From positions 1 to 64,000 of the forward strand of contig DQPL01000122.1 in NCBI GenBank assembly GCA_015664885.1: 64,000 bases of DNA, written 5' to 3'. This DNA is from Gemmatimonadota bacterium. GTDB taxonomy: Bacteria; Gemmatimonadota; Gemmatimonadetes; Longimicrobiales; Gaopeijiaceae. Within the stretch, counting starts at the first letter, position 1. Each line of letters opens with the position of its first letter. The notes below the pieces were generated by a model. It ran no database searches and was not told where the DNA came from. It was given only the letters and a program-made list of their open reading frames with translations. Position numbers and translations under genes: made by a program. Shown here one piece after another: positions 1 to 7,770 of the stretch.

Positions 1-1
1 C

Positions 2-238
2 ATCTCGGGCACCTCAGAGAAGCTCAAGGTGACGGAGCGCTTCACGCGCGCCGACGAAAACACCTTGAACTACGAGTTCACGGTCGAGGATCCCGAGACC
101 TTCACGCGGCCGTTCAGCGGGGAAGTGCCGTTCAAGGGGCTACCCGAACAGGTCTTCGAGTACGCGTGCCACGAGGGGAACTACGCTCTCTTCAACATTC
201 TGAGCGGCGCGAGGGCGCAGGAGCGCGGGAACAACTAG
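2..238 (+). CDS. C-terminal end of a conserved hypothetical protein (5' truncated by window)
   Basis: The frame is open from the window edge to a TAG at 236-238 and gives 78 residues. The tail has a pattern I associate with a family of uncharacterised, probably secreted bacterial proteins: FTRADENTLNYEFTVEDPET followed by a proline/glycine stretch and EYACHEGNYALFNILSGAR. I recognise the tail pattern, not a function. The start and most of the protein lie upstream of the window. Confidence 0.75.
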   Translation: MSGTSEKLKVTERFTRADENTLNYEFTVEDPETFTRPFSGEVPFKGLPEQVFEYACHEGNYALFNILSGARAQERGNN

Positions 239-268
239 CGGGACAGCCGCCTCGACAACTGGAGTAAA

Positions 269-382
269 GTGGAGGCCGGTGGGTCGGTGGCTCCTGTCGT
301 GGTGTCGCGGCCATGTGCGGGTTGCGCGGTAGCTGGCTGTAGTGGAGGCCGGGGGTCGGTGACTCCTGTCGTGCCGTCGCGG
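269..382. repeat. Imperfect direct repeat, two copies about 73 bp apart
   Basis: Copy 1 is 269-310 and copy 2 is 342-382. Both begin GTGGAGGCCG, share CTCCTGTCGTG and end GTCGCGG. They differ by a few substitutions and one indel. The copies sit in the gap before the operon; function is unknown. Confidence 0.6.
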
Positions 383-492
383 CTGGGGTGCGCGGAGGTG
401 GAGGTGGAGGGGTGCATTGCGCGCAGGCTCACTATGCTGTTGTGGTCCGCGCTCGCTGCTGCTGAGCCCTCGCGAGACGGCGAAGAGCACCG

Positions 493-498
493 TATAAT
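493..498 (+). promoter_or_regulatory. Candidate -10 hexamer for the molybdenum hydroxylase operon
   Basis: A perfect TATAAT lies 69 bases upstream of the ATG at 567. In this GC-rich DNA such a match is rare outside promoters. I see no good -35 hexamer 16-18 bases upstream, so the call rests on the -10 alone. Confidence 0.35.
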
Positions 499-566
499 GC
501 CGTGATGGTAGGAGGTTGTCGGGCCTCTCCCGCTGCCTCCGTATGCCCTCTGCCAGGAGTAGTTCG

Positions 567-1196
567 ATGGGCGACGCTGAATCCGTGGGCTTGCTGGAGA
601 AGAAATACTCCAGGCGGTCCTTCATCAAAGGCGTGATCGCTGTCGGTGCGACCGCCTCCTCCACCGGATACCTGCTGGGTGGTGCCCAAGCTCTCGGCGC
701 GCAGATGCCCGGGGCTACCGAGCGACTAATCACGCTCAACATCAACGGTCAGGATCGTCGCGTCGACGTTCTGCCCCACGAGACGTTGGCGATGACGCTC
801 CGGTACCGGCTCAACATGACGGGCACCAAGTTCGGTTGTGACCGGGCCGAATGCGGCGCCTGTACGGTCCTGGTCGACGGGGTCAATCACTACGGGTGTT
901 CGATGCTCACGCATCAGGTGCGTGGGCGGGCCGTCACCACCATCGAGGGCCTCGAGAATCCGGACACGGGCGAGTTGAGCATCGTGCAGCAAGCGGTGCT
1001 CGAGCAGGGTGGATTCCAGTGTGCTTTCTGCGCTCCGGGCTTCATCATGAGCATGGAAGCGATGATCCGGGTGAATCCGAACCCCACGCGCGAGGAAGCA
1101 GCTCACGCACTCTCCGGCAACCTCTGCAGGTGCGCCGACTACGACAAGATCCTCACCTGCGCGATGCGAGCCGCCGAGCTCGCACGCAGCGTTTAG
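567..1196 (+). CDS. Tat-exported (2Fe-2S) subunit of a xanthine dehydrogenase-type molybdenum hydroxylase
   Basis: This 209-residue protein is the electron-transfer subunit of a xanthine oxidase-family enzyme. The N-terminus carries a twin-arginine signal (SRRSFIK, residues 15-21, then a hydrophobic segment to about 45). Next is a plant-type ferredoxin domain with cluster ligands C91, C96, C99 and C111, then the helical [2Fe-2S]-binding domain with C152, C155, C187 and C189. I chose ATG 567 because AGGAG lies 7 bases upstream at 555-559; a TTG at 516 would put 17 odd residues before the Tat signal. It heads an operon with the Mo, FAD and cytochrome b subunits, so the enzyme should act outside the cytoplasmic membrane. 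The substrate is unknown. Confidence 0.92.
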   Translation: MGDAESVGLLEKKYSRRSFIKGVIAVGATASSTGYLLGGAQALGAQMPGATERLITLNINGQDRRVDVLPHETLAMTLRYRLNMTGTKFGCDRAECGACTVLVDGVNHYGCSMLTHQVRGRAVTTIEGLENPDTGELSIVQQAVLEQGGFQCAFCAPGFIMSMEAMIRVNPNPTREEAAHALSGNLCRCADYDKILTCAMRAAELARSV

Positions 1197-1205
1197 GAGA
1201 GCGAC

Positions 1206-3626
1206 ATGGCTGAGAAACTGATCGGAACCGATATCGCACCGCCGGACTTGATCGCGAAGATCACGGGTCGCGCCCGGTACTCCGAAGACTTTCGTCCGGA
1301 CAATATGGTATTCGCAAAGCTCCTTCTGAGCCCGATGCCGCATTGTCGAGTGCGCGGGGTCGACGCGACCCGTGCGCTCGCTATGGAGGGGGTCATCGGT
1401 ATCCTCCGCGCTGAAGAAGTCCCGTCACGGGAGGGCCCGAGAGAGGCGTGCCTGACCGACGAGCCGCACTACGAGGGTGAGCCTGTGCTCGCGATTGCGG
1501 CGATCACTGAAGAAATCGCGGCTGATGCGATCGAAGCGATCGACGTCGACTTCGAGCCGTTGCCATTCGTTTTGGACCCGCTCGACAGCCTGCGCCCCGG
1601 TGGCCCGACCGCCTATACAGATGGCAACCGCTTCGCGCGGGCGCCCGACGCAGAACAGGGTGACGGGCCGGTCTGGAGTGATTTCAAGTGGACCGAGGCC
1701 GACTTCGCCGAGATCGACGCCGGGCGTATGCCCAGCGACGCGGTTGCGATCAGCAACTGGGACAAGGGCGATGTGGACGCGGCGTTCGCCGAGGCGGACC
1801 TGATCCTCGAAGAGGAGATCGTCCACCAGTCGGTGACGCACCATCCCATGGAGCCCCGCACCAACATGGCGTACTGGGAGAACGGAAAGCTGTTCGCCCA
1901 CGTATCGACCCAGTCCGCGCAGCGCACGAAGGCCGCCGTCGCAGGGGCTGTCGGCATCGATCAAGAAGACGTGGTCCTGATCGCCCCGTATTGCGGGGGC
2001 GGCTTCGGCTCGAAGATCGCCGGTACAACGCCCATGCAGATTCCCGCGATTTTCTCGCGGAAGATCAACCGACCGGTCATGCTGCGTATCACGCGCTACG
2101 AAGAGAACTACGTAGGCCGGGCGCGCCCTGGCTTCCAGGCCTGGGTGAAGATGGGTTTCCGAAGTGATGGAAAGTGCATCGGCATCGACCTCTTCATCGT
2201 TGAGGAGGGCGGCGCGTACGGATCGGGTGACAACGGCACCGCAGGCGCGATCGCCGACCTGATCTATACGCCCGAGAACATGCGCTTCCGCGCTGTGTCG
2301 ATGTATACGAACACTCCGCCCAAGGCTGCGCAGAGAGGTCCAGGTGGGGCGCAGATCGTCTCCATGCTTGAGCCGATCTTGGCCAAGGCGGGCCGCGAGC
2401 TCGAGGTAGACGCCCTCCAGATGCGCTTGATCAACGCGCCGGACCCGGACGTGGCGTTCGGTCCGCGTGGCTCGACGCTTACGAGCGTGCACGCGAAAGA
2501 GGCGCTCGAGCAGGGTGCGGAGCTGTTCGATTGGGCCGGCAAGCAGGCGCTGTCGGGCCGACGCGAAGGCACGAAGGTCACCGGTATCGGCGTGGCGCTG
2601 TCACCGTACACGGCGGGCTCGCGCGGATTCGACGGCCTCATGGTCATTCGCCCTGACGGCAAACTGTACGTGCACCAGGGCATCGGTAATCTCGGCACGC
2701 ATTCGATCTCTGATACGGCCCGCCCGGCCGCGGAGATTCTCGGTCTCAACTGGGACCAGGTAGAGATCGTTTGGGGTGACTCGAGCCGTGGCATGCCGCG
2801 CAGCTCGGTGCAGGCGGGTAGTCAGACGATGCACGCACACACCCGGGCCAACCATGCGGCGGCCACGGATGCGGCGCGCAAGATCCGCCAGATCGCGGCA
2901 CAGAGCCTGGGCGGTTCGCCGGGCGACTACGTGCTCGACAACGGCCGCGTCTTCCGGCGCGGCGGTGGCGCTGGCATGTCGTTCGCGCAGGTCGCTGAAC
3001 GCGCGATCCAGATGGGCGGCGAGTACGACGGCCATGAGCTTCCAGACGACATCCACCGGGAAACGGTGCCAGCGGCCACAATGCTTGCTGGTGAGGGCCT
3101 CATGGGCGTCGCGAAGGACAACTACGGCGGCCGCGGAGGAGTCTACACCTTCGTCGCCGGCTTCGCGCAGGTGGAGCTCGACGTCGAGACCGGCGTGGTG
3201 GACATCAAGGAGTTCGTCGGTGTCACCGACTGCGGAACGGTAGTCCACCCGCGCAGCCTTGGCGCTCAACTCTTCGGTGGTTGCATCCAGGGAATGGGCA
3301 TGGCGATGACGCAGAAGTGGGTGTACGACCCCAAGTACGGGGTGGCGTTCGCGAACCGCCTCTACACCGCGCGACCTCCGGGCTTCCTCGACATTCCACT
3401 CAACATGAAGTGGGCTGCCGTAGGCATCGCCGATCCGCAGACGCCTGTGGGGGCTAAGGGCATCGGTGAACCGCCTGTGGGTGCAGGTGCGGCAGCGCTC
3501 ACGACTGCCATCGCGGACGCAATGGGCACATGCTTGTGCCGGACGCCACTGACGCCCGATATCATCCTGTCCGAACTCGAAGGACGCGATCCCGCGTTCG
3601 GCCGCCTCGACCAACACGTCGGCTAG
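1206..3626 (+). CDS. Molybdopterin-binding catalytic subunit, xanthine dehydrogenase/aldehyde oxidase family
   Basis: The 806-residue catalytic subunit hydroxylates or dehydrogenates an unknown substrate at a Mo-molybdopterin centre. It has the N-terminal a/b hammerhead domain, the GGGFGSK cofactor loop near residue 265, an AQRGPGG loop near 377 and the conserved GEPPVGAG near the C-terminus, where E755 matches the family's catalytic glutamate. There is no signal peptide; in this family the partner's Tat signal can carry the folded complex across the membrane. The ATG follows AGGAG (1196-1200) and starts 9 bases after the upstream stop. Length is usual for the family. Confidence 0.93.
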   Translation: MAEKLIGTDIAPPDLIAKITGRARYSEDFRPDNMVFAKLLLSPMPHCRVRGVDATRALAMEGVIGILRAEEVPSREGPREACLTDEPHYEGEPVLAIAAITEEIAADAIEAIDVDFEPLPFVLDPLDSLRPGGPTAYTDGNRFARAPDAEQGDGPVWSDFKWTEADFAEIDAGRMPSDAVAISNWDKGDVDAAFAEADLILEEEIVHQSVTHHPMEPRTNMAYWENGKLFAHVSTQSAQRTKAAVAGAVGIDQEDVVLIAPYCGGGFGSKIAGTTPMQIPAIFSRKINRPVMLRITRYEENYVGRARPGFQAWVKMGFRSDGKCIGIDLFIVEEGGAYGSGDNGTAGAIADLIYTPENMRFRAVSMYTNTPPKAAQRGPGGAQIVSMLEPILAKAGRELEVDALQMRLINAPDPDVAFGPRGSTLTSVHAKEALEQGAELFDWAGKQALSGRREGTKVTGIGVALSPYTAGSRGFDGLMVIRPDGKLYVHQGIGNLGTHSISDTARPAAEILGLNWDQVEIVWGDSSRGMPRSSVQAGSQTMHAHTRANHAAATDAARKIRQIAAQSLGGSPGDYVLDNGRVFRRGGGAGMSFAQVAERAIQMGGEYDGHELPDDIHRETVPAATMLAGEGLMGVAKDNYGGRGGVYTFVAGFAQVELDVETGVVDIKEFVGVTDCGTVVHPRSLGAQLFGGCIQGMGMAMTQKWVYDPKYGVAFANRLYTARPPGFLDIPLNMKWAAVGIADPQTPVGAKGIGEPPVGAGAAALTTAIADAMGTCLCRTPLTPDIILSELEGRDPAFGRLDQHVG

Positions 3627-3637
3627 GGAGAAGAACC

Positions 3638-4636
3638 ATGGCGATCATCAGAGATATGATTCCGGCCTTCGAGCTCTTCCAGCCGAACACGGTGGACGAC
3701 GCGTTGGCCTTGTTGGATGAGCACCGCGGCGAGGCGTGGGTCCTCGCTGGCGGGCTCGACTCGTACGACTGGTTCAAAGACCGTATCAAACGCCCGGCAG
3801 TGGTGGTCGACTTGGGCGGAATCGAGGAGCTCCACGGCATAACCGAAGAGCAAGGCGGCCTCACGATCGGCGCGATGACGTCGCTCACAGAGGTCGTGAA
3901 CCACGCTCGAGTCCAATCCGACTACTCGTTGCTTGCGACGGCAGCCGAGCACGTGGCGACGCCGCAGATTCGGAACCAAGGCACGCTGGGCGGCAACATC
4001 GCCCAGGACACGCGTTGCTGGTACTACCGAAGCGGTTGGCCTTGCTATCGCGCGGGTGGAAACACGTGCTACGCTGCGGCGCCGAAGGCGATGAACCGCG
4101 AGCACGCCATCATGGGGGCGAGCCGCTGCGTCGCGGTGAGCCCGTCAGACACAGCGCCGGCGCTGGTCGCGCTGGACGCCAAGATGACCGTACGCGGTGG
4201 TGGCTCGCCGAAGGACCACGATGCGGAAGATTTCTTCATCGGCCCGGCGATCGACATCACTCGCATGACGGTGGTGAAGCCCGGGGATTTGCTCACCGCC
4301 ATCCATATCCCGGCGGTATGGGCGAACGCTCAGTTCTACTATGAGAAGGTGCGGGACCGCGGCTCGTGGGACTTCCAGCTCGTGAGTGTCGCGGCGGCGT
4401 TCCAGGTTTCTGGTGGCACGATCACCGACGCGCGCATCTCTGTAGGTGGTGTCGCTCCTTATCCCGTACGGCTCGAGAGGGTCGAGCGGCTCGTCACCGG
4501 TACGACGGGCGGTGAGAGTGTGGCGAACGAGGCCGGCGAGCTGTCGGTCCAGGGTGCACGCGTACTGCGCCATAACGACTACAAGATTCCGATGATGAGG
4601 AACTTGGTCAGACGCGCGGTCAGGAGCGTCGCATAA
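3638..4636 (+). CDS. FAD-binding subunit of the molybdenum hydroxylase, with four extra cysteines
   Basis: This 332-residue protein has the PCMH-type FAD fold (AGGLDSYDW near 37-45, TPQIRNQGTLGGN at 108-120) and the CO dehydrogenase flavoprotein C-terminal domain. Between the FAD motifs lie C127, C136, C144 and C164 in a CWYYRSGWPC...GGNTC...SRC arrangement. Comparable cysteines bind an extra [4Fe-4S] cluster in the b-subunit of 4-hydroxybenzoyl-CoA reductase. ATG 3638 was chosen for the GGGAG at 3626-3630; the frame is open upstream but overlaps the preceding gene. Its stop codon overlaps the next start (TAATG), suggesting coupled translation with the cytochrome b gene. Confidence 0.9.
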   Translation: MAIIRDMIPAFELFQPNTVDDALALLDEHRGEAWVLAGGLDSYDWFKDRIKRPAVVVDLGGIEELHGITEEQGGLTIGAMTSLTEVVNHARVQSDYSLLATAAEHVATPQIRNQGTLGGNIAQDTRCWYYRSGWPCYRAGGNTCYAAAPKAMNREHAIMGASRCVAVSPSDTAPALVALDAKMTVRGGGSPKDHDAEDFFIGPAIDITRMTVVKPGDLLTAIHIPAVWANAQFYYEKVRDRGSWDFQLVSVAAAFQVSGGTITDARISVGGVAPYPVRLERVERLVTGTTGGESVANEAGELSVQGARVLRHNDYKIPMMRNLVRRAVRSVA

Positions 4637-5526
4637 TGGATCTCTGGCGCAGAGCGTTGGACCCGTGGGGCCAGGACGTGCTCATTGGCGTTTCGTGGGA
4701 CCTGATGTGGGCCGCGATCATCGTGGCGGCAGCCTTCCTGATTGGACACGCCGTGTGGATCAAGACTCGCCCGAGTGAAGCGCATGAGGCGACCGAGGTG
4801 CCGGCGGGTATTCCGGAGCGCATCCAGCGCCACTCGTTGGCCTCACGTGTGTTCCACTGGACGATGTCGGCGTCGATGCTCGTCCTTCTAGTTACGGCGT
4901 TCGTTCCGGTGCTAGGGCTGCAGTTTGCGTGGGTGGAGATTCACTGGATCGCCGGCGTGGTGCTGACGGCAACCATCATCTACCACATCATCCACTCGAT
5001 CGGATGGCAGGACTTCTGGTCCATGTTCCAGATCGGCTTCAGCGAGGGCGTTGCGCACCTGAAGCACATCATGTCGCCGAAGGCCCCTGCTCCCAAGGCC
5101 GGTAAGTATCCGTTCGACCATCGCATGTTCCACCACGCAAACGTGGTGGTGGGGCTCGGCGTGATCGCGACGGGAGTGCTCATGATGGTCCGCATCGATA
5201 CGCCTTTCTGGACGCCCAACCCATACATGCTTGCCGACAGCACTTGGGGTGTGGTGTATGTGATCCACGGTCTGTGCGGTGTATCGCTCATCCTCCTCAC
5301 AGCGTCTCACATCTACTTTGCGCTCCGGCCCGAGAAGATGTGGATCACATGGTCCATGATCCGCGGCTGGGTCGACCGCGACCACTACTTGGCGCACCAC
5401 GACCCGGCGAAGTGGGTCGTGACCAACGGGGCCGCTCCTCCTTCCGTGACCGAGGGGACTCCTCGCGCCGCAGAGACTGCCGAGGCCGAAGGCGCTTCTC
5501 CCGAGGCGCGCAGCGCCTCAGAATAG
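4636..5526 (+). CDS. Membrane cytochrome b (formate dehydrogenase gamma/Ni-Fe hydrogenase b-type)
   Basis: This 296-residue integral membrane protein has about five hydrophobic segments and histidines placed as in di-heme cytochrome b subunits: H66/H74 (RHSLASRVFHW), H103, H117/H120 (YHIIH), H166/H167, H211 and H225 (SHIYFAL). It overlaps the FAD-subunit stop by one base. The likely role is to pass electrons from the exported molybdenum hydroxylase to quinone. Most xanthine dehydrogenase-family enzymes lack such a subunit, so the pairing is the notable point. The C-terminal 40 residues are Ala/Glu-rich and low in complexity. Confidence 0.88.
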   Translation: MDLWRRALDPWGQDVLIGVSWDLMWAAIIVAAAFLIGHAVWIKTRPSEAHEATEVPAGIPERIQRHSLASRVFHWTMSASMLVLLVTAFVPVLGLQFAWVEIHWIAGVVLTATIIYHIIHSIGWQDFWSMFQIGFSEGVAHLKHIMSPKAPAPKAGKYPFDHRMFHHANVVVGLGVIATGVLMMVRIDTPFWTPNPYMLADSTWGVVYVIHGLCGVSLILLTASHIYFALRPEKMWITWSMIRGWVDRDHYLAHHDPAKWVVTNGAAPPSVTEGTPRAAETAEAEGASPEARSASE

Positions 5527-5530
5527 CGAC

Positions 5531-5568
5531 GTGCGGGGCGAGGCCCTTCTCTAAGGCCCGCCCCGCAC
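5531..5568 (+). terminator. Hairpin terminator of the molybdenum hydroxylase operon
   Basis: An outer stem GTGCGGGGC/GCCCCGCAC encloses a second GGCC/GGCC stem with a short loop. The hairpin begins 5 bases after the cytochrome b stop and is followed by the pyrimidine run TCCTTTCCCTTCC. The stem is strong but the T tract is interrupted, so termination may be partial and the downstream 132-residue gene could still be reached. Confidence 0.7.
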
Positions 5569-5593
5569 TCCTTTCCCTTCCTCAGGAGTAGCC

Positions 5594-5992
5594 GTGTCCT
5601 CGCTTCGCGATGACGTTAAGGGCCGTATTGATGCCATTGAAGAGAGCTACGAGTTCTTTTTGGCCTTCGCGGCGCAGGGACTGACCAGCGACCAGGGCTC
5701 CAAGTCCGGGGGTCAGTTACGTATCTTTTTGAGTAAGAGCGAGGCAGCGCTGGACGGACTCGCGGGCGCGTTGCGCGGACTCGTCGCGGAGGCATCGCTC
5801 GAGCCCGCTACCACATGGGCGGAGGTTCTGGACGTTGTCGAGCGCGACGCGTCCGACGCGCTGTCGGCGCTCCGGCTCGTGGCCGCGCAGTCCTCGGTCA
5901 GCTCGCAGTTGATCGACAATCTCAATGCGAACATCCACTTTCGGGCGCTACTGACCGATCTCTTCTTGGTGGATGAACTGATCGGGGCCTGA
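5594..5992 (+). CDS. Small conserved-looking hypothetical protein
   Basis: A 132-residue soluble protein, probably all helical, rich in Leu, Ala, Ser and Asp, with no signal peptide, cysteine or recognised motif. A GTG start at 5594 is preceded by CAGGAG at 5582-5587. It lies right after the operon hairpin on the same strand, so it might be an accessory factor of the molybdenum enzyme, but nothing in the sequence shows that. Confidence 0.65.
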   Translation: MSSLRDDVKGRIDAIEESYEFFLAFAAQGLTSDQGSKSGGQLRIFLSKSEAALDGLAGALRGLVAEASLEPATTWAEVLDVVERDASDALSALRLVAAQSSVSSQLIDNLNANIHFRALLTDLFLVDELIGA

Positions 5993-6113
5993 AGCGCGGC
6001 GAGGCACCGGACGGGGGACGGTTCGCAGGGGGGGCTAGGCTCTTCACATTCGTGAAGTACCTTTCTCGGCAGTCGTCGCAAGGCGAGCCACGTCCACTCC
6101 CTTAACACCTTTC

Positions 6114-6668
6114 ATGACCTCTCTTCAATCCCTCGGGAACATCGGAGAGTTCGTCGGCGCCATTGGCGTCGTCATCTCGTTGGTGTACCTGGCGCAACAG
6201 ATGAAGCAAAACACCAATTCGGTGCGCGCGGCCTCGTTCAACTCCATGGTGCAGAACAGCATAGGACTTTTGGAGCACTCGTTTCGGGACTCCGAATTCG
6301 CGGCGTTCCTGGCGCGCGCCGAGCGGGATCCTGCGGCTCTCTCCCCGGGAGAGGCCGTGCGCTGGGATGCGTACATGACCGCCGTGTATCGCCATTTCGG
6401 GAACCTCGTCTACCAGCACCGAGTCGGCGCCCTGGATCATCTCATGTGGGACACGTATCAGGCCACGCTCAAGCAGCACCTGCGCAGCCCGGCGTGGGCT
6501 TCGTGGTATGAAGCGAACGCGCACATCTTCAGCACGGCGCTTACAGCACAGGTCGCTACGGCTCGCGCAGAGCTGGCGGTCGAGGGCGATTCAGGTGGCC
6601 AAGAGTTGGCCATAGGGAGCGATCCGACGCCCGCACAGGTCCCCTCGGAGAGTGGTTCGGCGACGTAG
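6114..6668 (+). CDS. Hypothetical protein with N-terminal membrane anchor
   Basis: A 184-residue protein with one hydrophobic segment at about 8-28 (NIGEFVGAIGVVISLVYLA) followed by a helical domain containing two RWDAYM/WASWYEA-like tryptophan patches. The N-terminal pattern occurs in a widespread family of uncharacterised proteins. The last 35 residues are low complexity. ATG 6114 is the first start in frame. Function is unknown. Confidence 0.7.
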   Translation: MTSLQSLGNIGEFVGAIGVVISLVYLAQQMKQNTNSVRAASFNSMVQNSIGLLEHSFRDSEFAAFLARAERDPAALSPGEAVRWDAYMTAVYRHFGNLVYQHRVGALDHLMWDTYQATLKQHLRSPAWASWYEANAHIFSTALTAQVATARAELAVEGDSGGQELAIGSDPTPAQVPSESGSAT

Positions 6669-6745
6669 CTGGCCGGGGTGGGTCTGCCGCAATAGTCGTC
6701 AGCCGGAGGCAATTTTCGACCTCGTGCAACTTTTTGTCGACCACT

Positions 6746-6784
6746 GTCGTCTACATTGTGTACAGGGTCGTCTACATTGTGTAC
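6746..6784 (+). promoter_or_regulatory. Tandem 21-bp-period operator candidate upstream of padR
   Basis: The 18-mer GTCGTCTACATTGTGTAC occurs at 6746-6763 and, identically, at 6767-6784, separated by AGG. The period of 21 bases is two helical turns, so both copies face the same side of the DNA. Each copy contains a partly palindromic core GTCTACATTGTGTAC, 11 of 15 positions symmetric. It ends 18 bases before the PadR start, as expected for an autoregulatory operator. Confidence 0.6.
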
Positions 6785-6802
6785 GAGGTCGAGGAGGCCG
6801 CG

Positions 6803-7138
6803 GTGAGTCCGAAGTCGTTCTTGGGGGAGTTCGAGCAGATGGTGTTGCTGGCGATCCTGCAACAGGAGAAGAAGGCGTTCGCGCTCGATGTGCGCAGGGA
6901 GATCGAGCGCAGCGCGGGTCGCAGCGTCTCGCGAGGGGCCTTCTACACGACCCTGGAGCGGCTCGAGCGAAAGGCATTAGCCACCTGGAGTGAGGAGGTG
7001 CCTGACGATCCGCATCGCAGCGGTCCTCTGCGGCGCTTCGCCGTGACCCCGAGCGGCGTTGAGGCTCTTCGGGAGAGCCGGCGGGCGCTCGATGCTCTTT
7101 CGCGTGGGCTCGACAACGTGCTCGGAGAAGTCGGTTGA
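6803..7138 (+). CDS. PadR family transcriptional regulator
   Basis: A 111-residue winged-helix regulator. It starts SPKSFLGEFEQMVLLAILQ, has the recognition region SVSRGAFYTTLERLERKA (about 40-57) and ends in a short helical dimerisation segment; this matches the short PadR-s2 type. I chose GTG 6803 because the 23 codons upstream of it in frame translate the operator repeats into VVYIVY repeats. The next gene starts in TTGA overlap with its stop. In this lineage such regulators usually sit before a large ABC permease, which here is only a relic. The likely role is repression of its own unit. Confidence 0.88.
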   Translation: MSPKSFLGEFEQMVLLAILQQEKKAFALDVRREIERSAGRSVSRGAFYTTLERLERKALATWSEEVPDDPHRSGPLRRFAVTPSGVEALRESRRALDALSRGLDNVLGEVG

Positions 7139-7689
7139 GACAGTCGCTTCCGCCGCTGTGGGCTGCCGCGCTTCTCGACCGAGTGCTGCCGCGTGGCGCG
7201 CGAGGGTCGAGCGTACGGGCGGATCTCGATGACGAGTTCCGCGAGCTGGCTACTCGAGTGTCGCTGCGGGTCGCGCGACGTTGGTACGCCTGGGAAGCAC
7301 TCAAGATCACGGCTCACTTCGCCTGAGTTGGGGCCTGGGGTGGCTTGCGGGGAATCTTCGACTTGAACCGGACTTCGGGAGGGGTGGGCGGCATGGAACG
7401 CACGGTGCAGAACCTTCGACTCGCGCTGGGTGCGGAGAGCACGAGTGTCGCCTCGCGCACCATTCTTCGAGGCATGATCCCGGTTGGCCTGGGCGTCTCG
7501 CTCGGGTTACTGGGCGCTGCCCTCGGAGCCGGCTTGCTCAAGGGTCTCGTCTTCGGTGTCGAAACACTGGATCTTGGCACCTACCTAACGGCGCCGGCAA
7601 CGCTCGTGCTCGTGGCGCTTCCTGCGCTAGCTCTGCAAGCGCTTCGGGCCAGCCGAATCGATCCGGTCCGGACACTGCGCGAGGAATAG
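7135..7689 (+). pseudogene. Relic of a PadR-linked ABC transporter permease (internal deletion plus in-frame stop)
   Basis: Residues from 7135 on (DRVLPRGARGSSVRADLDDE, ARRWYAWEALK) match the permease prefix domain found at the N-terminus of PadR-linked permeases. The frame stops at TGA 7324-7326. In the same frame 7345-7689 then gives MERTVQNLRLALGAE joined directly to the last FtsX-like transmembrane segments and the terminal ASRIDPVRTLREE. Intact members are about 800-900 residues, so roughly 600 or more are missing, including the periplasmic domain and six or so membrane segments. The join lies in LRLALGAE, which resembles both the normal N-terminal (DLRYALR) and C-terminal (IRMALGAE) family motifs. 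It cannot make a working transporter. Confidence 0.75.
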
Positions 7690-7770
7690 GCCTCGGCGTC
7701 CACTTGGTCTTGATGGCGCGCGGGTCGTATCATCGGTGCGACCCGCCCACCCCAATGCCCGGTGGAATCG

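Larger units (their letters stand above)
239..566. other. Non-coding leader region upstream of the molybdenum hydroxylase operon
   Basis: This stretch of 328 bases between the first stop codon and the chosen start of the FeS subunit gene has no convincing coding frame. The short frames are GC-driven and overlap on both strands. It holds a 41-42 bp imperfect direct repeat (269-310 and 342-382), a G-rich purine run near 390-415 and a TATAAT hexamer at 493-498. Confidence 0.5.

Noticed and set aside
1425-2492. Minus-strand open frame of 355 codons inside the Mo subunit gene
   Set aside because: It is a composition-driven shadow of the molybdopterin subunit with no family motif and no ribosome site.
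5594-5992. 132-residue gene as a molybdenum-cofactor accessory protein
   Set aside because: Only its position suggests this; no XdhC/CoxI-like motif is present and a hairpin separates it from the operon.
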